From contig OZ244931.1 in NCBI GenBank assembly GCA_965222215.1, positions 992,001 through 1,056,000 on the forward strand: DNA of 64,000 nt, given 5' to 3'. Made by a program: the position numbers and the translations under genes. Every line of letters starts with the position of its first letter. Position 1 is the stretch's first letter. This DNA is from JABJAG01 sp965222215. Lineage in GTDB: Bacteria; Pseudomonadota; Alphaproteobacteria; UBA6615. Of the stretch, positions 11,018 through 20,454 are shown one piece after another. The notes under the pieces are model-generated. The model had not been told where the DNA came from. It worked only from the letters and a program-made list of their open reading frames with translations, and made no database searches.

Positions 11018-12448
11018 ATGGATACCTATCCGTATTACCTGAACAACGAAGCGGTCTTCGCAAACGAGGACCTCAAGGTAACCGACAAGTACACCGGCGA
11101 GGTCGCGGCGGTCTGCGCACTCGCCGACTACGACGCCATCGACAGGGGCATTGCCGGGGCGGTCGAGGCGACCGAGGCGATGGCGAAGATGCCGTCCTAC
11201 GAGAAGCAGGCGGTGCTCGAACACTGCGTCGCCCGTTTCCGCGAGCGCTATGACGAGCTGGCGATGGCGCTGTGCGTTGAGGCGGGCAAGCCGATCAACG
11301 ATGCCCAGGGCGAGGTCACGCGACTGATCGACACGTTTAAGATCGCCGCGGAGGAATCCGTGCGGATGCACGGGGAACTGCAGGCGCTGGATATTTCACC
11401 CCGCGCCAAGGGCTACCAGGGCATGTGGAAGCGCGTGCCGATCGGGCCATGCTCGTTCATTTCGCCGTTCAATTTTCCGCTCAACCTGGCGGCTCACAAG
11501 ATCGCGCCGGCGCTGGCCGTGGGCTGTCCGTTCGTGATGAAGCCCGCCTCGCGCACGCCGCTGGGCGCGCTGATCATGGGTGAGGTGCTGGCCGAGACGG
11601 ACCTGCCGAAGGGCGCGTTCTCGATCCTGCCCTGCTCGCGCGACGGGGCCGATCTGTTCACCGTCGATGACCGCCTGAAACTCCTGTCCTTCACTGGCTC
11701 GCCCGGCGTCGGCTGGGACCTGAAGGCGCGCTGCGGCAAGAAGAAGATCGTGCTCGAACTCGGCGGCAATGCGGCCGTCGTGGTCGACGCCGATACGCGC
11801 AATCTCGAAGACGCGGTCACCCGGATCATCTTCGGGGCGTTTTACCAGTCAGGCCAGTCCTGCATCGGCGTGCAGCGCATCCTGATCCACGAGGATATCT
11901 ACGACAGCTTCCGCGACATGCTGGTCGAAAAGACCTCGAAGCTCGTCTCCGGCGACCCGAAGGACCCCGGCGTTTTCATCGGACCGATGATTTCCGAGAA
12001 AGAGGCCGAGCGGCTTCACAACTGGATCGGGGAAGCCGTCGATGCCGGGGGCACGCTGCTGTGCGGCGGGACGCGCGACGGGGCGATGCTGGAGGCAACG
12101 CTGCTGGAGGACGTGCCGAGCGACCAGAATATCTGTGTCGAGGAAGCCTTCGGTCCGGCGGCTGTCCTGTCGAAATTCTCCGACTGGGACGAGGCCATCC
12201 GCATGGTCAACGATTCCAAGTTCGGCCTGCAGGCCGGCATCTTCACCCGCGACTTCTACAAGGTGCAGCAGGCGTGGGACGAGATGGACGTGGGCGGGGT
12301 CGTTCTCGGCGACGTGCCGAGCTACCGGGTCGACAACATGCCCTATGGCGGCGTCAAGGATTCCGGCATCGGCCGCGAGGGCATCGTCTTCGCCATGGAG
12401 GATATGACAGAGATCCGGAATCTCGTGATCCGGTCCGTGCCGGACTGA
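11018..12448 (+). CDS. NAD(P)-dependent aldehyde dehydrogenase family protein
   Basis: 476 residues. The cofactor-binding SPFNFPLNLAAHKIAPALA and KPASRTPLGA segments, the catalytic glutamate in LELGGNAAV and the nucleophilic cysteine in FYQSGQSCIGVQR are all present, and the tail PYGGVKDSGIGREG is typical. This is an active-looking aldehyde dehydrogenase, closest by eye to the non-phosphorylating glyceraldehyde/glycolaldehyde group. It lies 58 bases behind the acetolactate-synthase-like gene in the same direction and likely shares its transcript. The substrate cannot be read from sequence. Confidence 0.92.
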   Translation: MDTYPYYLNNEAVFANEDLKVTDKYTGEVAAVCALADYDAIDRGIAGAVEATEAMAKMPSYEKQAVLEHCVARFRERYDELAMALCVEAGKPINDAQGEVTRLIDTFKIAAEESVRMHGELQALDISPRAKGYQGMWKRVPIGPCSFISPFNFPLNLAAHKIAPALAVGCPFVMKPASRTPLGALIMGEVLAETDLPKGAFSILPCSRDGADLFTVDDRLKLLSFTGSPGVGWDLKARCGKKKIVLELGGNAAVVVDADTRNLEDAVTRIIFGAFYQSGQSCIGVQRILIHEDIYDSFRDMLVEKTSKLVSGDPKDPGVFIGPMISEKEAERLHNWIGEAVDAGGTLLCGGTRDGAMLEATLLEDVPSDQNICVEEAFGPAAVLSKFSDWDEAIRMVNDSKFGLQAGIFTRDFYKVQQAWDEMDVGGVVLGDVPSYRVDNMPYGGVKDSGIGREGIVFAMEDMTEIRNLVIRSVPD

Positions 12449-12500
12449 TCGGAACTACAGCTGGTTGCTCGCGAGAAAACCGGGAGAATGGAGGAACGCT

Positions 12501-12896
12501 ATGAACTTCAAAGAAGCGATATCATCGGTACTGGGAAAGTATGTCGATTTCAGCGGTCGGGCATGCCGGTCAGAATATTGGTACTGGGTATTGTTCGTGT
12601 TCATAGCGTCGGTCTGTTTCAGCGTGCTGGATATTGCGATTTTTCCTGCGGCCGAATGGAGTCCCCTGAGCACGGTTTTTAGCCTGGCTGTCCTGTTGCC
12701 TGGTTTGGCGGTTGGTGGACGCCGTTTGCATGACATCAACAGGAGCGCGTGGTGGTTGCTGCTGTACCTGGTCCCAGTCGTCGGCTGGATCATCCTCATT
12801 GTTTGGGCGATTTTTGAAGGAACCAGGGGACCAAACAGGTTCGGACCGGATCCTTTGGACAGTGAGCGCTCGCAAGATCTGGTGGAGAACGCCTAG
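12501..12896 (+). CDS. DUF805 family inner-membrane protein
   Basis: 131 residues with four hydrophobic stretches. The start MNFKEAISSVLGKYVDFSGRACRSEYWYW is the DUF805 signature (F-x-G-R-x-x-R-x-E-[FY]-W), and GGRRLHDINRSAWWLLL plus the terminal GPNRFGPDPL are its other conserved blocks. I chose ATG at 12501 because GGAGGAA lies seven bases upstream. The function of DUF805 is unknown. It is convergent with the TauE/SafE gene, twelve bases away. Confidence 0.9.
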   Translation: MNFKEAISSVLGKYVDFSGRACRSEYWYWVLFVFIASVCFSVLDIAIFPAAEWSPLSTVFSLAVLLPGLAVGGRRLHDINRSAWWLLLYLVPVVGWIILIVWAIFEGTRGPNRFGPDPLDSERSQDLVENA

Positions 12897-12907
12897 CCCT
12901 GGGCGGC

Positions 12908-13723
12908 CTACCGCCCCCAGACGATCATCACGAACAGGATCAGCGCCAGGTAGCCGATGAACATCCGGTGGATCAGCACGTCGGGGATGCGGTGGGAAAT
13001 CTTCACGCCGCCCGGCGAGCCGAACAGCGCGCCGACGGCCAGGCCGAGGAAGGCGGGGCCGTAGAGGTAGCCGATGGTGTTGCCGGGCAGGCCGACCTCG
13101 TCGAAGCCGCCGTAGATGTAACCGCCGGCAGCGGACAACCCGACCAGGGCGGCGAGCGCCGAACAGCTGGCGGCGATCATGGGCATCGAGTAGCGCTGCT
13201 TGCGCAGATAGGGCCCGATCACCATCGCCGGTCCCGGGCCGAGCAGGGAGCCGGTGATCCCCGTCAACGTGCCGTGGAACCACAGGCCAGGCCCGCGCAC
13301 CTTGTCGAGATCGCCGCCCGCCGCCACGATCTCGTGGCCGGTATAAAACAGTCCGCGCAGGATCGTCAGTGCGATGAAGCCCATGAAGATAATCTTCAGC
13401 ACATGGCCGGGCAGGTAATCGCCGAAGATCGATCCGCCGACCGCGCCGATCACGATAAAGGGAATGAACCGCACGGTGACCGGGATCTGAAGGTCGCCGG
13501 TGCGATAGCGCAGGATCGCCACATAGGCCGAAGTCGCCGCCATCACGCCCAGCGCCGTGCCGGCCGACAGATGCATCACATGATGGTCCGGCACGCCCTG
13601 CAGCGGCAGCCCGATAATCAGCGCCGGCGCCATGGTAAACGCCCCGCCGACCCCGAACAGGCCGGACACGAACCCGGCCAGCGCGCCGGTGAACAGGTAA
13701 ATCAGGACAATTTCGTAAACCAC
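12908..13723 (-). CDS. Sulfite exporter TauE/SafE family membrane protein
   Basis: 271 residues, mostly hydrophobic, with about eight predicted membrane segments in two halves. The first half carries LAGFVSGLFGVGGAFTMAPALI and the second LLGPGPAMVIGPYLRKQRY, the paired glycine-rich motifs of the TauE/SafE (TSUP) family, which moves sulfite, sulfoacetate or related organic anions. Nothing nearby fixes the substrate. It ends close to the convergent DUF805 gene and is divergent from glutathione reductase. Confidence 0.9.
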   Translation of the reverse strand: MVYEIVLIYLFTGALAGFVSGLFGVGGAFTMAPALIIGLPLQGVPDHHVMHLSAGTALGVMAATSAYVAILRYRTGDLQIPVTVRFIPFIVIGAVGGSIFGDYLPGHVLKIIFMGFIALTILRGLFYTGHEIVAAGGDLDKVRGPGLWFHGTLTGITGSLLGPGPAMVIGPYLRKQRYSMPMIAASCSALAALVGLSAAGGYIYGGFDEVGLPGNTIGYLYGPAFLGLAVGALFGSPGGVKISHRIPDVLIHRMFIGYLALILFVMIVWGR

Positions 13724-13891
13724 GCGACAACCCCCGAGGCGACCCTAGGATTCGGAACGGGGGAAAGCAATTCCCGGTTGCCGGGCAGTAACTTGCGCGA
13801 ACCGGCAATCTCTTGTGCCGGCCCGGCGTTTGATTTCAGCCGGCCGCACGTTAAGTAGTGTCCACGAATAATTCACGAACAGAGGTGCGCT

Positions 13892-15268
13892 ATGGCGGAA
13901 TACGATTATGACCTGTTTGTCATCGGGGCCGGCTCCGGCGGGGTCCGGGCATCCCGGTTTTCCGCGGGCTATGGCGCGCGCGTGGCGGTCGCGGAAGACC
14001 TGCACATGGGCGGCACCTGTGTGAATGTCGGCTGCATCCCGAAAAAGCTGTTCGTCTATGCGGCGCATTTCCATGAGGAATTCGAGGACGCAGCGGCCTA
14101 TGGCTGGTCGGTGAAGCCGGAATCCTATGACTGGCGCACGCTGCTCGAGAACAAGAACACCGAGATCAAGCGTCTCAACGGCATCTACGAGCGTCTGCTC
14201 GAGGGCTCGGGTGTGGAGATCGTCAACGGCCGCGCGACGGTTGTCGATGCCCACACCGTCGAGGTCGAGGGCAAGCACTACACGGCGGAGAACATCCTCG
14301 TCGCCGCGGGCAGCTGGCCGAACGATCACCGCTTCGAGGGTTCGGAACACATGATCACCTCGAATGAGGCATTCTACCTGGATGAGTTGCCGAAGCGCGT
14401 CGTTGTCGAAGGCGGCGGGTATATCGCGGTCGAGTTCGCGGGCATCTTCGCGGGCCTCGGCGTCGAGACGACGCTGGTCTATCGCGGCGCGATGTTCATG
14501 CGCGGCTTCGATGACGACGTCCGCCACCACCTCAAGGCCGAGATGGAGAAAAAGGGCATCACCATGCGCTTCAACTCCGTGTTTGACCGCATCGAGAAGA
14601 CCGATGACGGCCTGCGCGTCCACCTGACCGACGGGGTGGTCCTCGAAGCCGACCAGGTGCTGTCCGCCATCGGCCGCCGCCCCAAGGTGACGGGTCTCGG
14701 CCTGGAACAGGCCGGGGTGGAGCTGAAGGAGAACGGCGCCGTGGTCGTGGATGAGTATTTCCGCACCTCCGTCCCGTCGATCTGGGCCATCGGCGACATC
14801 ATCGACCGCTACCAGTTGACACCGGTCGCGCTGGCCGAAGGCATGGCGGTCGCCAAGACGCTGTTCCGCAATGAGCCCACGACGGTGAATTACGACAATA
14901 TCCCCACCGCCGTGTTCAGCCAGCCGCCGGTCGGCACCGTCGGCCTGACGGAAGCAGAGGCGCGCGAGAAATACGGTGACGTGTCGATCTTCAAGAGCAG
15001 CTTCAAGCCGCTCAAGCACACGCTCACCGGGCGCGACGAGCAGACCTTCATGAAGATGATCGTCGACAAGGCGTCCGACAAGGTCGTGGGTATCCACATG
15101 GTCGGCGCCGACGCCGGCGAGATGATGCAGGGCTTCGGCGTGGCGCTGAAGGCGGGTGCGACTAAGGCGGTGTTCGACAGCACGATCGGTATCCACCCGA
15201 CCTCGGCGGAAGAGTTCGTCACCATGCGCGAGCCGGTGCCCGAGGAAGAAGCGAAGGCCGCGGAATAG
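13892..15268 (+). CDS. gor: Glutathione-disulfide reductase
   Basis: 458 residues. FAD binding is shown by VIGAGSGGVRASR, and the redox disulfide by GGTCVNVGCIPKK (Cys43 and Cys48). A second dinucleotide fold (VVEGGGYIAVEFAGIFAGLG) binds NADPH, followed by AIGDI, and the C-terminal HPTSAEEFVTMR supplies the catalytic His-Glu pair. It reduces GSSG with NADPH in the cytoplasm. AGAGGTG precedes the ATG. The presence of glutathione chemistry fits the monothiol glutaredoxin at 33 kb. Confidence 0.95.
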   Translation: MAEYDYDLFVIGAGSGGVRASRFSAGYGARVAVAEDLHMGGTCVNVGCIPKKLFVYAAHFHEEFEDAAAYGWSVKPESYDWRTLLENKNTEIKRLNGIYERLLEGSGVEIVNGRATVVDAHTVEVEGKHYTAENILVAAGSWPNDHRFEGSEHMITSNEAFYLDELPKRVVVEGGGYIAVEFAGIFAGLGVETTLVYRGAMFMRGFDDDVRHHLKAEMEKKGITMRFNSVFDRIEKTDDGLRVHLTDGVVLEADQVLSAIGRRPKVTGLGLEQAGVELKENGAVVVDEYFRTSVPSIWAIGDIIDRYQLTPVALAEGMAVAKTLFRNEPTTVNYDNIPTAVFSQPPVGTVGLTEAEAREKYGDVSIFKSSFKPLKHTLTGRDEQTFMKMIVDKASDKVVGIHMVGADAGEMMQGFGVALKAGATKAVFDSTIGIHPTSAEEFVTMREPVPEEEAKAAE

Positions 15269-15297
15269 GGACGGAGAGACTGCTCTCGCCACCTGTC

Positions 15298-15372
15298 CCG
15301 TCATTGCCGGGCTCGACCCGGCAATCTCCGGCTCGGTGCGGGAGATGCCCGGATCAAGTCCGGGCATGACGG
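15298..15372. repeat. Palindromic intergenic repeat (CCGTCATTGCCGGG type)
   Basis: 75 bases bounded by CCGTCAT and ATGACGG. Inside are two hairpins, TGCCGGG-CTCGA-CCCGGCA and TGCCCGG-ATCAAGT-CCGGGCA. This is a common dispersed element in alphaproteobacterial intergenic DNA, here between gor and the DAHP synthase gene. Confidence 0.75.
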
Positions 15373-15535
15373 TCTGGGGCGTGTGTCGAATTTGATAGCG
15401 CCTTGTATTTGTGCGATTTTCGCTGGAATTCGCCGCGCGGGACGCCTATAGCCATGGCCCCGTAGCGCGTGCGTAACCTGGTCAAGCGAACATAGGAACG
15501 GGTGGGGCGGCAGATGCCGCGGCCCGGATAGTGAA

Positions 15536-16927
15536 ATGTCGAAAAACTGGAAGCCGGAAAGCTGGCGTGACCGCGACATCCTGCAGGTGCCCGAGTATTC
15601 GGACGCCGGGGCGTTGTCGGCGGTCGAGACCGAACTCTCGAAGCAACCCCCGCTGGTGTTTGCCGGCGAGGCCCGGGCTCTGCGCGGGCAGTTGGCGCGC
15701 GTGGCCGAGGGCGAGGCATTTCTGCTCCAGGGCGGCGACTGCGCGGAAAGCTTTGCCGAGTTCCATGCCGACAACATCCGCGACACCTTCAAGGTGCTCC
15801 TGCAGATGTCAGTGGTGTTGACCTACGGCGCCGCCTGCCCGGTGGTGAAGGTCGGCCGTCTGGCCGGCCAGTTCGCCAAGCCGCGTTCCGCGCCGACCGA
15901 GGAGATCGACGGTGTCTCGCTGCCGAGCTATCGTGGCGACATCATCAACGACATGGCGTTCGAGCCGGCGTCGCGCGAGCCCGACCCGACGCGCATGCTG
16001 CGCGCCTACCACCAGGCTGCTGCGACCCTGAACCTGCTGCGCGCGTTCGCCCAGGGCGGCTTCGCCGACCTGCACCAGGTGCACCGCTGGAACCTCGACT
16101 TCGTGAAGGAAAGCCCGCAGGGCGAGAAGTTCGAGGAGCTGGCCGCCCGCATCGAGGAAACTCTCGCCTTCATGGCGGCCTGCGGCCTGACCAGCGAGAA
16201 CGTGCCGCAGATGCGCGAGACGGACTTCTACACCAGCCACGAGGCGCTGCTGCTCGTCTACGAACAGGCACTCACGCGGCAGGATTCGCTGACCGGCAAG
16301 TGGTACGACACCTCGGCCCACATGTTGTGGATCGGCGACCGGACCCGCCAGCCCGACGGCGCCCATGTCGAATTCCTCAGCGGCGTCGAGAACCCCATCG
16401 GGATCAAGTGCGGGCCGTCGCTCGACACGGACGACCTGATGCGCCTGCTGGATATCCTCAATCCCGACAACGACGCCGGGCGCATCACGCTGATCTGCCG
16501 CATGGGTGCGGAGAAGGTCGCCGAAGGCCTGCCGCCGCTGGTGCGCGCGGTCGACCAGGCCGGCCGCAAGGTTGTCTGGTCCTGTGATCCCATGCACGGC
16601 AATACGATCAAGGCGTCGACCGGCTACAAGACCCGCGGCTTCGACGCGATCCTGTCGGAAGTGGACACCTTCTTTGCGGTGCACCGTGCCGAGGGCACAC
16701 ATGCCGGCGGCGTGCACTTCGAGATGACCGGCCAGGATGTGACCGAGTGCATCGGCGGCGCCCAGGAGATCACCGAGGAACGCCTCGCGGACCGCTACCA
16801 CACCCACTGCGACCCGCGCCTGAACGCCAGTCAGTCGATCGAACTGGCCTTTCAGATCGCCGAGCGCCTGAAGCGCCAGCGCGAGGACATTCTGGCGGAA
16901 GAGGCGCGTGCGGCGTCGGCAGGTTAG
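15536..16927 (+). CDS. Class II 3-deoxy-7-phosphoheptulonate (DAHP) synthase
   Basis: 463 residues, the length of the plant-type (class II) enzymes and longer than the 350-residue AroFGH type. Markers: LQGGDCAESFAEF near residue 65, GRLAGQFAKPRS, DFYTSHEALLL, WIGDRTRQ-GAHVEF, KCGPS and WSCDPMHGNT. It joins phosphoenolpyruvate and erythrose-4-phosphate as the first step of the shikimate pathway. A 267-base gap precedes it and holds a palindromic repeat. No other aromatic genes are adjacent. Confidence 0.95.
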   Translation: MSKNWKPESWRDRDILQVPEYSDAGALSAVETELSKQPPLVFAGEARALRGQLARVAEGEAFLLQGGDCAESFAEFHADNIRDTFKVLLQMSVVLTYGAACPVVKVGRLAGQFAKPRSAPTEEIDGVSLPSYRGDIINDMAFEPASREPDPTRMLRAYHQAAATLNLLRAFAQGGFADLHQVHRWNLDFVKESPQGEKFEELAARIEETLAFMAACGLTSENVPQMRETDFYTSHEALLLVYEQALTRQDSLTGKWYDTSAHMLWIGDRTRQPDGAHVEFLSGVENPIGIKCGPSLDTDDLMRLLDILNPDNDAGRITLICRMGAEKVAEGLPPLVRAVDQAGRKVVWSCDPMHGNTIKASTGYKTRGFDAILSEVDTFFAVHRAEGTHAGGVHFEMTGQDVTECIGGAQEITEERLADRYHTHCDPRLNASQSIELAFQIAERLKRQREDILAEEARAASAG

Positions 16928-16999
16928 CCATACCGTAAAAGAGGCTTTGCGAACCGCGCTCCAAGCGCCAGACTGCACCCGAAGCCATCGGGGGGCATC

Positions 17000-18178
17000 A
17001 TGAGCACGACCGAATCTCCGGATACGAAACCGGCGCCGCAGACGCGGGTGAAGGCGGAATTGCGCCCGGCGGTCGATCAGGTGTCCGCCTATACCGATAC
17101 CTATTTCAACAAGACGCGCGATATCGTCGGCAAGTTCGGCGACACGCCCGTGACCTACGCCGTGTTCATGCGGCGGCCTGTCGTCTCCGCGACGCGGCTT
17201 GCGGTGGACTGGCTGGAAGGCGTCGCCGCGGCGCGCGACACGTCGTTCGAGATCGATCTGCGATTCGACGAAGGCCGCTGGGTCGGCGCGGGCGAACCGC
17301 TCATGTACATCAGCGGGTCGTTCCATGCGTTGGTCGATCTGGAGACGCTTTTCCTGCAGAAACTGGGCGCGGCCTGCGTGGCGGCCTACAACGCGGCTGC
17401 GATGGCGATCGACCTGCCGAACGTCGCCTTTATGGCCTTCGACGCGCGTCACTGCACCGGCCCGGACATGGCCGAGCTGATGGCCTACGCCGCCTCGGTC
17501 GGCTCGGCGCGCGCCAATCGCAAGGTCGGTGCGGTCGGCTTCGTCGGCAACGCGACGGATGCGACCTCGCACTATTTCGACCAGCCGTGCGGACTGGGCA
17601 CGATGCCCCACGCGCTGATCGGCTACGCCGGATCGACCGTACGCGCGGCCGAGATGTTCCACGAAACCCATCCCGACGAACCGCTGACGGTGCTGGTCGA
17701 CTATTTCGGTCGCGAGATCACGGATTCGCTCGAGGTCTGCCGCCGGTTCCCCGACATGGTGCGCGACGGGCAGATGTCGCTGCGCCTCGACACGCCGGGC
17801 GGTCGCTATATCGAGGACCTGGACCCGTCTCAGAGCTACGCGGTGCTGGAACGCTACGCGCCCGATGCCATCCGCGGCTACCGGACGGAAGCCGAATTGC
17901 GCCACCTGATCGGCGGCGGCGTGTCCGCCGCGGCGATCTGGCGTCTGCGCGAGCGGCTGGACGAAGGCGGTTTCGAAAAGGCCAAGATCGTCGCTTCGTC
18001 GGGCTTCGGTCCGGAGAAGTGCAAGGTCATGGCGGCCGCGGATGTGCCGATCGACGCCATCGGTACCGGCTCGTTCCTGCCGGGCGACTGGCAGCAGACC
18101 TACGCCACGGCGGATATCGTCGAATACGGCGGCACCAAGCGCGTGAAGGTCGGCCGCGAGTTCCTGCTGCGGAAGTAG
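17000..18178 (+). CDS. Nicotinate phosphoribosyltransferase-like protein
   Basis: 392 residues. The DTYFNKTRDIVGKFGDTPVTYAVFMRR start, ETLFLQKLG, the AFDARHC region and the phosphate-binding GTGSFLPGDWQ near the end match the nicotinate/quinolinate phosphoribosyltransferase fold. The likely reaction is nicotinate plus PRPP to nicotinate mononucleotide (Preiss-Handler salvage). It is the shorter bacterial form. The next gene on the strand is nadE, which finishes NAD, so the two probably act in sequence. A stretch of six G residues lies before the ATG. A related, non-salvage substrate cannot be excluded. Confidence 0.85.
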   Translation: MSTTESPDTKPAPQTRVKAELRPAVDQVSAYTDTYFNKTRDIVGKFGDTPVTYAVFMRRPVVSATRLAVDWLEGVAAARDTSFEIDLRFDEGRWVGAGEPLMYISGSFHALVDLETLFLQKLGAACVAAYNAAAMAIDLPNVAFMAFDARHCTGPDMAELMAYAASVGSARANRKVGAVGFVGNATDATSHYFDQPCGLGTMPHALIGYAGSTVRAAEMFHETHPDEPLTVLVDYFGREITDSLEVCRRFPDMVRDGQMSLRLDTPGGRYIEDLDPSQSYAVLERYAPDAIRGYRTEAELRHLIGGGVSAAAIWRLRERLDEGGFEKAKIVASSGFGPEKCKVMAAADVPIDAIGTGSFLPGDWQQTYATADIVEYGGTKRVKVGREFLLRK

Positions 18179-18253
18179 AAGCACCGCTGTCGCACGTGGG
18201 CTCGAACCGCGCATTCGGCAGGCCTTTCCCACGCGCATCGCGACACCCTCACT

Positions 18254-18345
18254 CGTCACCCCTGCGCAGGCAGGGGGCCATAAACACTGGCGGTTGCCGG
18301 GTTGGGCCTCGGCGTTAATGGACTCCCGCCTTCGCGGGAGTGACG
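18254..18345. repeat. Palindromic intergenic repeat (CGTCACCCCTGCGCAGG ... CCTTCGCGGGAGTGACG type)
   Basis: 92 bases with ends CGTCAC and GTGACG. It contains the hairpins CCCCTGC-GCAGG(CAGGGG) and ACTCCCGC-CTT-CGCGGGAGT. It fills most of the gap between the nicotinate phosphoribosyltransferase-like gene and nadE; the rest of that gap holds no other gene. Confidence 0.7.
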
Positions 18346-18468
18346 ATTTTTCCTGTCACAGATATCCGTGGCGTGCCGTACGACGCGCGGCGACGCAGTA
18401 TCCACGTTGACACCCCCGACGCTCCCCCATACCGTCCGCGCGCACTCCAGAACCGGGCTTTTCCGTCC

Positions 18469-20133
18469 ATGACCGATTCCCTGAAGATCACGCTTGCCCA
18501 GCTCAATCCCGTCGTGGGCGATATCGACGGCAATATCGCGAAAATCCGCGCGGCGCGGCTGGCCGCATCGGGGCAGGGGGCTGACCTCGTCGTTTGTACC
18601 GAGCTCTGCGTCACCGGCTATCCGCCGGAGGACTTGATCCTGAAAAACGCCTTCGTGCACCGGGCCATGGAGGCGGTGGAGGAACTGGCGGCCGACACGG
18701 GCGACGGCGGGCCGGGCCTTGTCGTGGGCACCCCGTGGCTCGACGACGACGGACATCGGTTCAACGCCGCCGCCGTGCTCGACGACGGCAAGGTCCAGAC
18801 CCTGCGCTTCAAGTGGGACCTGCCGAACTACGGCGTGTTCGACGAAAAGCGCATATTCCAGGCGGGCGAATTGCCGGGGCCGGTGAATTTTCGCGGCGTG
18901 CGTCTCGGCGTGGCGGTCTGCGAGGACATGTGGAAGCCGGATGTGTCCGAAACCCTCATGGAATCGGGTGCCGAGATCCTCGTGATCCTGAATGGCAGCC
19001 CGTACGAGCGCGATAAGGTCGATACGCGGATGAATCTGGCCGTGGCGCGCGTCACCGAGACAGAGTTGCCGCTGGTCTACGTGAACCAGGTTGGCGGACA
19101 GGATGAGCTGGTCTTTGACGGCGGGTCGTTCGTCCTCAACGCCGACCGCAAGATGATGGTGGCGGGAAAGCAGTTCGTCGAGGACCTGAAGCTTAGCGAA
19201 TGGACCCGTGGAGACGACGGCTGGTCATGCACCGGCGGCGAGATCGAGCCCTGGATCGAGGGCAACGAGCGCATCTACCAGGCGATGGTCCTGGGCCTGC
19301 GCGACTATGTGAACAAGAACGGCTTCCCCGGCGTCGTGATCGGCCTCTCGGGCGGGATCGATTCCGCGATCACCGCCGTGGTGGCCGTCGACGCGCTGGG
19401 CCGGGACAGGGTCCATTGCGTGATGATGCCGTCGCCCTACACGAGCGGGGAATCGCTGGACGACGCCCGTGAGCTCGCCGAGCGGCTGGAGGTGCGCTAC
19501 GACAGTGCCAATATCGGCCCGGCCATGTCGGCGTTCGACGAGATGCTGACCGAGGTCTTCAACGAACCGGCCTCCGGCGTGACGGCGGAGAATATCCAGA
19601 GCCGTTCGCGCGGCACGCTCCTGATGGCGATTTCCAACGCCACCGGCGCGATGCTGGTCACGACCGGCAACAAGTCGGAAATGTCCGTCGGCTATGCGAC
19701 CATCTACGGCGACATGAACGGCGGCTACTCGGTCATCAAGGACGTCTACAAGACCGACGTCTTCGCGCTGTGCAACTGGCGCAACGAGCATTTCCCCGAC
19801 GGGGTACTTGGCCCGGCCGGCGCCGTGATCCCCGAGCGGATCATCACCAAGCCGCCGTCCGCCGAACTGCGGCCCGACCAGAAGGACGAGGATTCGCTGC
19901 CGCCGTATGAGGTCCTCGACGCGATCCTGCACGGGCTGATCGAGGAGGATCTGGGTGGCGAGGAACTGGAGGCCAGGGGATTCGAAGCGGAGACCGTCCA
20001 GCGCATCTGGCGCCTGCTCGAACTGTCTGAATACAAGCGCCGCCAGGCGCCACCGGGCGTGAAGCTGACCAGCCGCGCCTTCGGCCGTGACCGCCGCTAC
20101 CCGATCACCAACGCGTTCCGGGGCAAGGCCTAG
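18469..20133 (+). CDS. nadE: Glutamine-dependent NAD+ synthetase
   Basis: 554 residues. The N-terminal half is a nitrilase-fold glutaminase (TLAQLNPVVGDIDGN; catalytic Glu in the first block, Lys in RFKWDLPNYGVFDE, Cys in GVAVCEDMWKPD). The C-terminal half is the ATP pyrophosphatase domain (VVIGLSGGIDSAITA, the P-loop; TTGNKSEMSVGYATIYGDM). It amidates nicotinate adenine dinucleotide to NAD. ATG at 18469 begins the conserved MTDSLKITLAQ; an upstream in-frame start at 18340 would include the end of the repeat and is rejected. Its TAG stop overlaps the stop of the convergent small zinc-ribbon gene. Confidence 0.97.
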   Translation: MTDSLKITLAQLNPVVGDIDGNIAKIRAARLAASGQGADLVVCTELCVTGYPPEDLILKNAFVHRAMEAVEELAADTGDGGPGLVVGTPWLDDDGHRFNAAAVLDDGKVQTLRFKWDLPNYGVFDEKRIFQAGELPGPVNFRGVRLGVAVCEDMWKPDVSETLMESGAEILVILNGSPYERDKVDTRMNLAVARVTETELPLVYVNQVGGQDELVFDGGSFVLNADRKMMVAGKQFVEDLKLSEWTRGDDGWSCTGGEIEPWIEGNERIYQAMVLGLRDYVNKNGFPGVVIGLSGGIDSAITAVVAVDALGRDRVHCVMMPSPYTSGESLDDARELAERLEVRYDSANIGPAMSAFDEMLTEVFNEPASGVTAENIQSRSRGTLLMAISNATGAMLVTTGNKSEMSVGYATIYGDMNGGYSVIKDVYKTDVFALCNWRNEHFPDGVLGPAGAVIPERIITKPPSAELRPDQKDEDSLPPYEVLDAILHGLIEEDLGGEELEARGFEAETVQRIWRLLELSEYKRRQAPPGVKLTSRAFGRDRRYPITNAFRGKA

Positions 20134-20330
20134 GCTCGCCCGGGTCCCGTCGGCTGCGTCTGCAGGGGCCGGCCGCGCCGCCAGGACGCCGATCCCTTAC
20201 AGCGGGTGCAGATGCGTTCGCCCGACCACGCGCTAGAGAAAGATTTCGAACACCGAAGGCAATCGCGTTGTCGTGGCGCATCGGTGCGTTCGTCGATATC
20301 GAGCGGGGGTTCCGGTAGCGGTGCGCTCAT
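20130..20330 (-). CDS. Small zinc-ribbon-like protein (66 aa)
   Basis: 66 residues with RDCLRCSKSFSSAWSGERICTRCK: two Cys-x-x-Cys knuckles 14 residues apart, which should bind one zinc ion. Short proteins with this pattern are frequent and unnamed in alphaproteobacteria. No clear ribosome-binding site precedes ATG 20330. The gene is convergent with nadE and shares the palindromic CTAG at 20130-20133, which gives both genes their stop. Confidence 0.65.
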   Translation of the reverse strand: MSAPLPEPPLDIDERTDAPRQRDCLRCSKSFSSAWSGERICTRCKGSASWRRGRPLQTQPTGPGRA

Positions 20331-20454
20331 GACGTTGTGTCGTTGTGGGGGTTCATCTCTTTCATCCTTTTCGCCTCTTCCGGAATGCCGGCCATGACTT
20401 TTCGCGTCGCGGGCCCGGTGCGCGTGGTGCGTCGGGTGTGGTTCCGCTCACCGG

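Noticed and set aside
15809..18259. 816-codon open frame on the minus strand
   Set aside because: It covers the DAHP synthase and nicotinate phosphoribosyltransferase-like genes in antisense; no recognisable domain and shadow-type composition.
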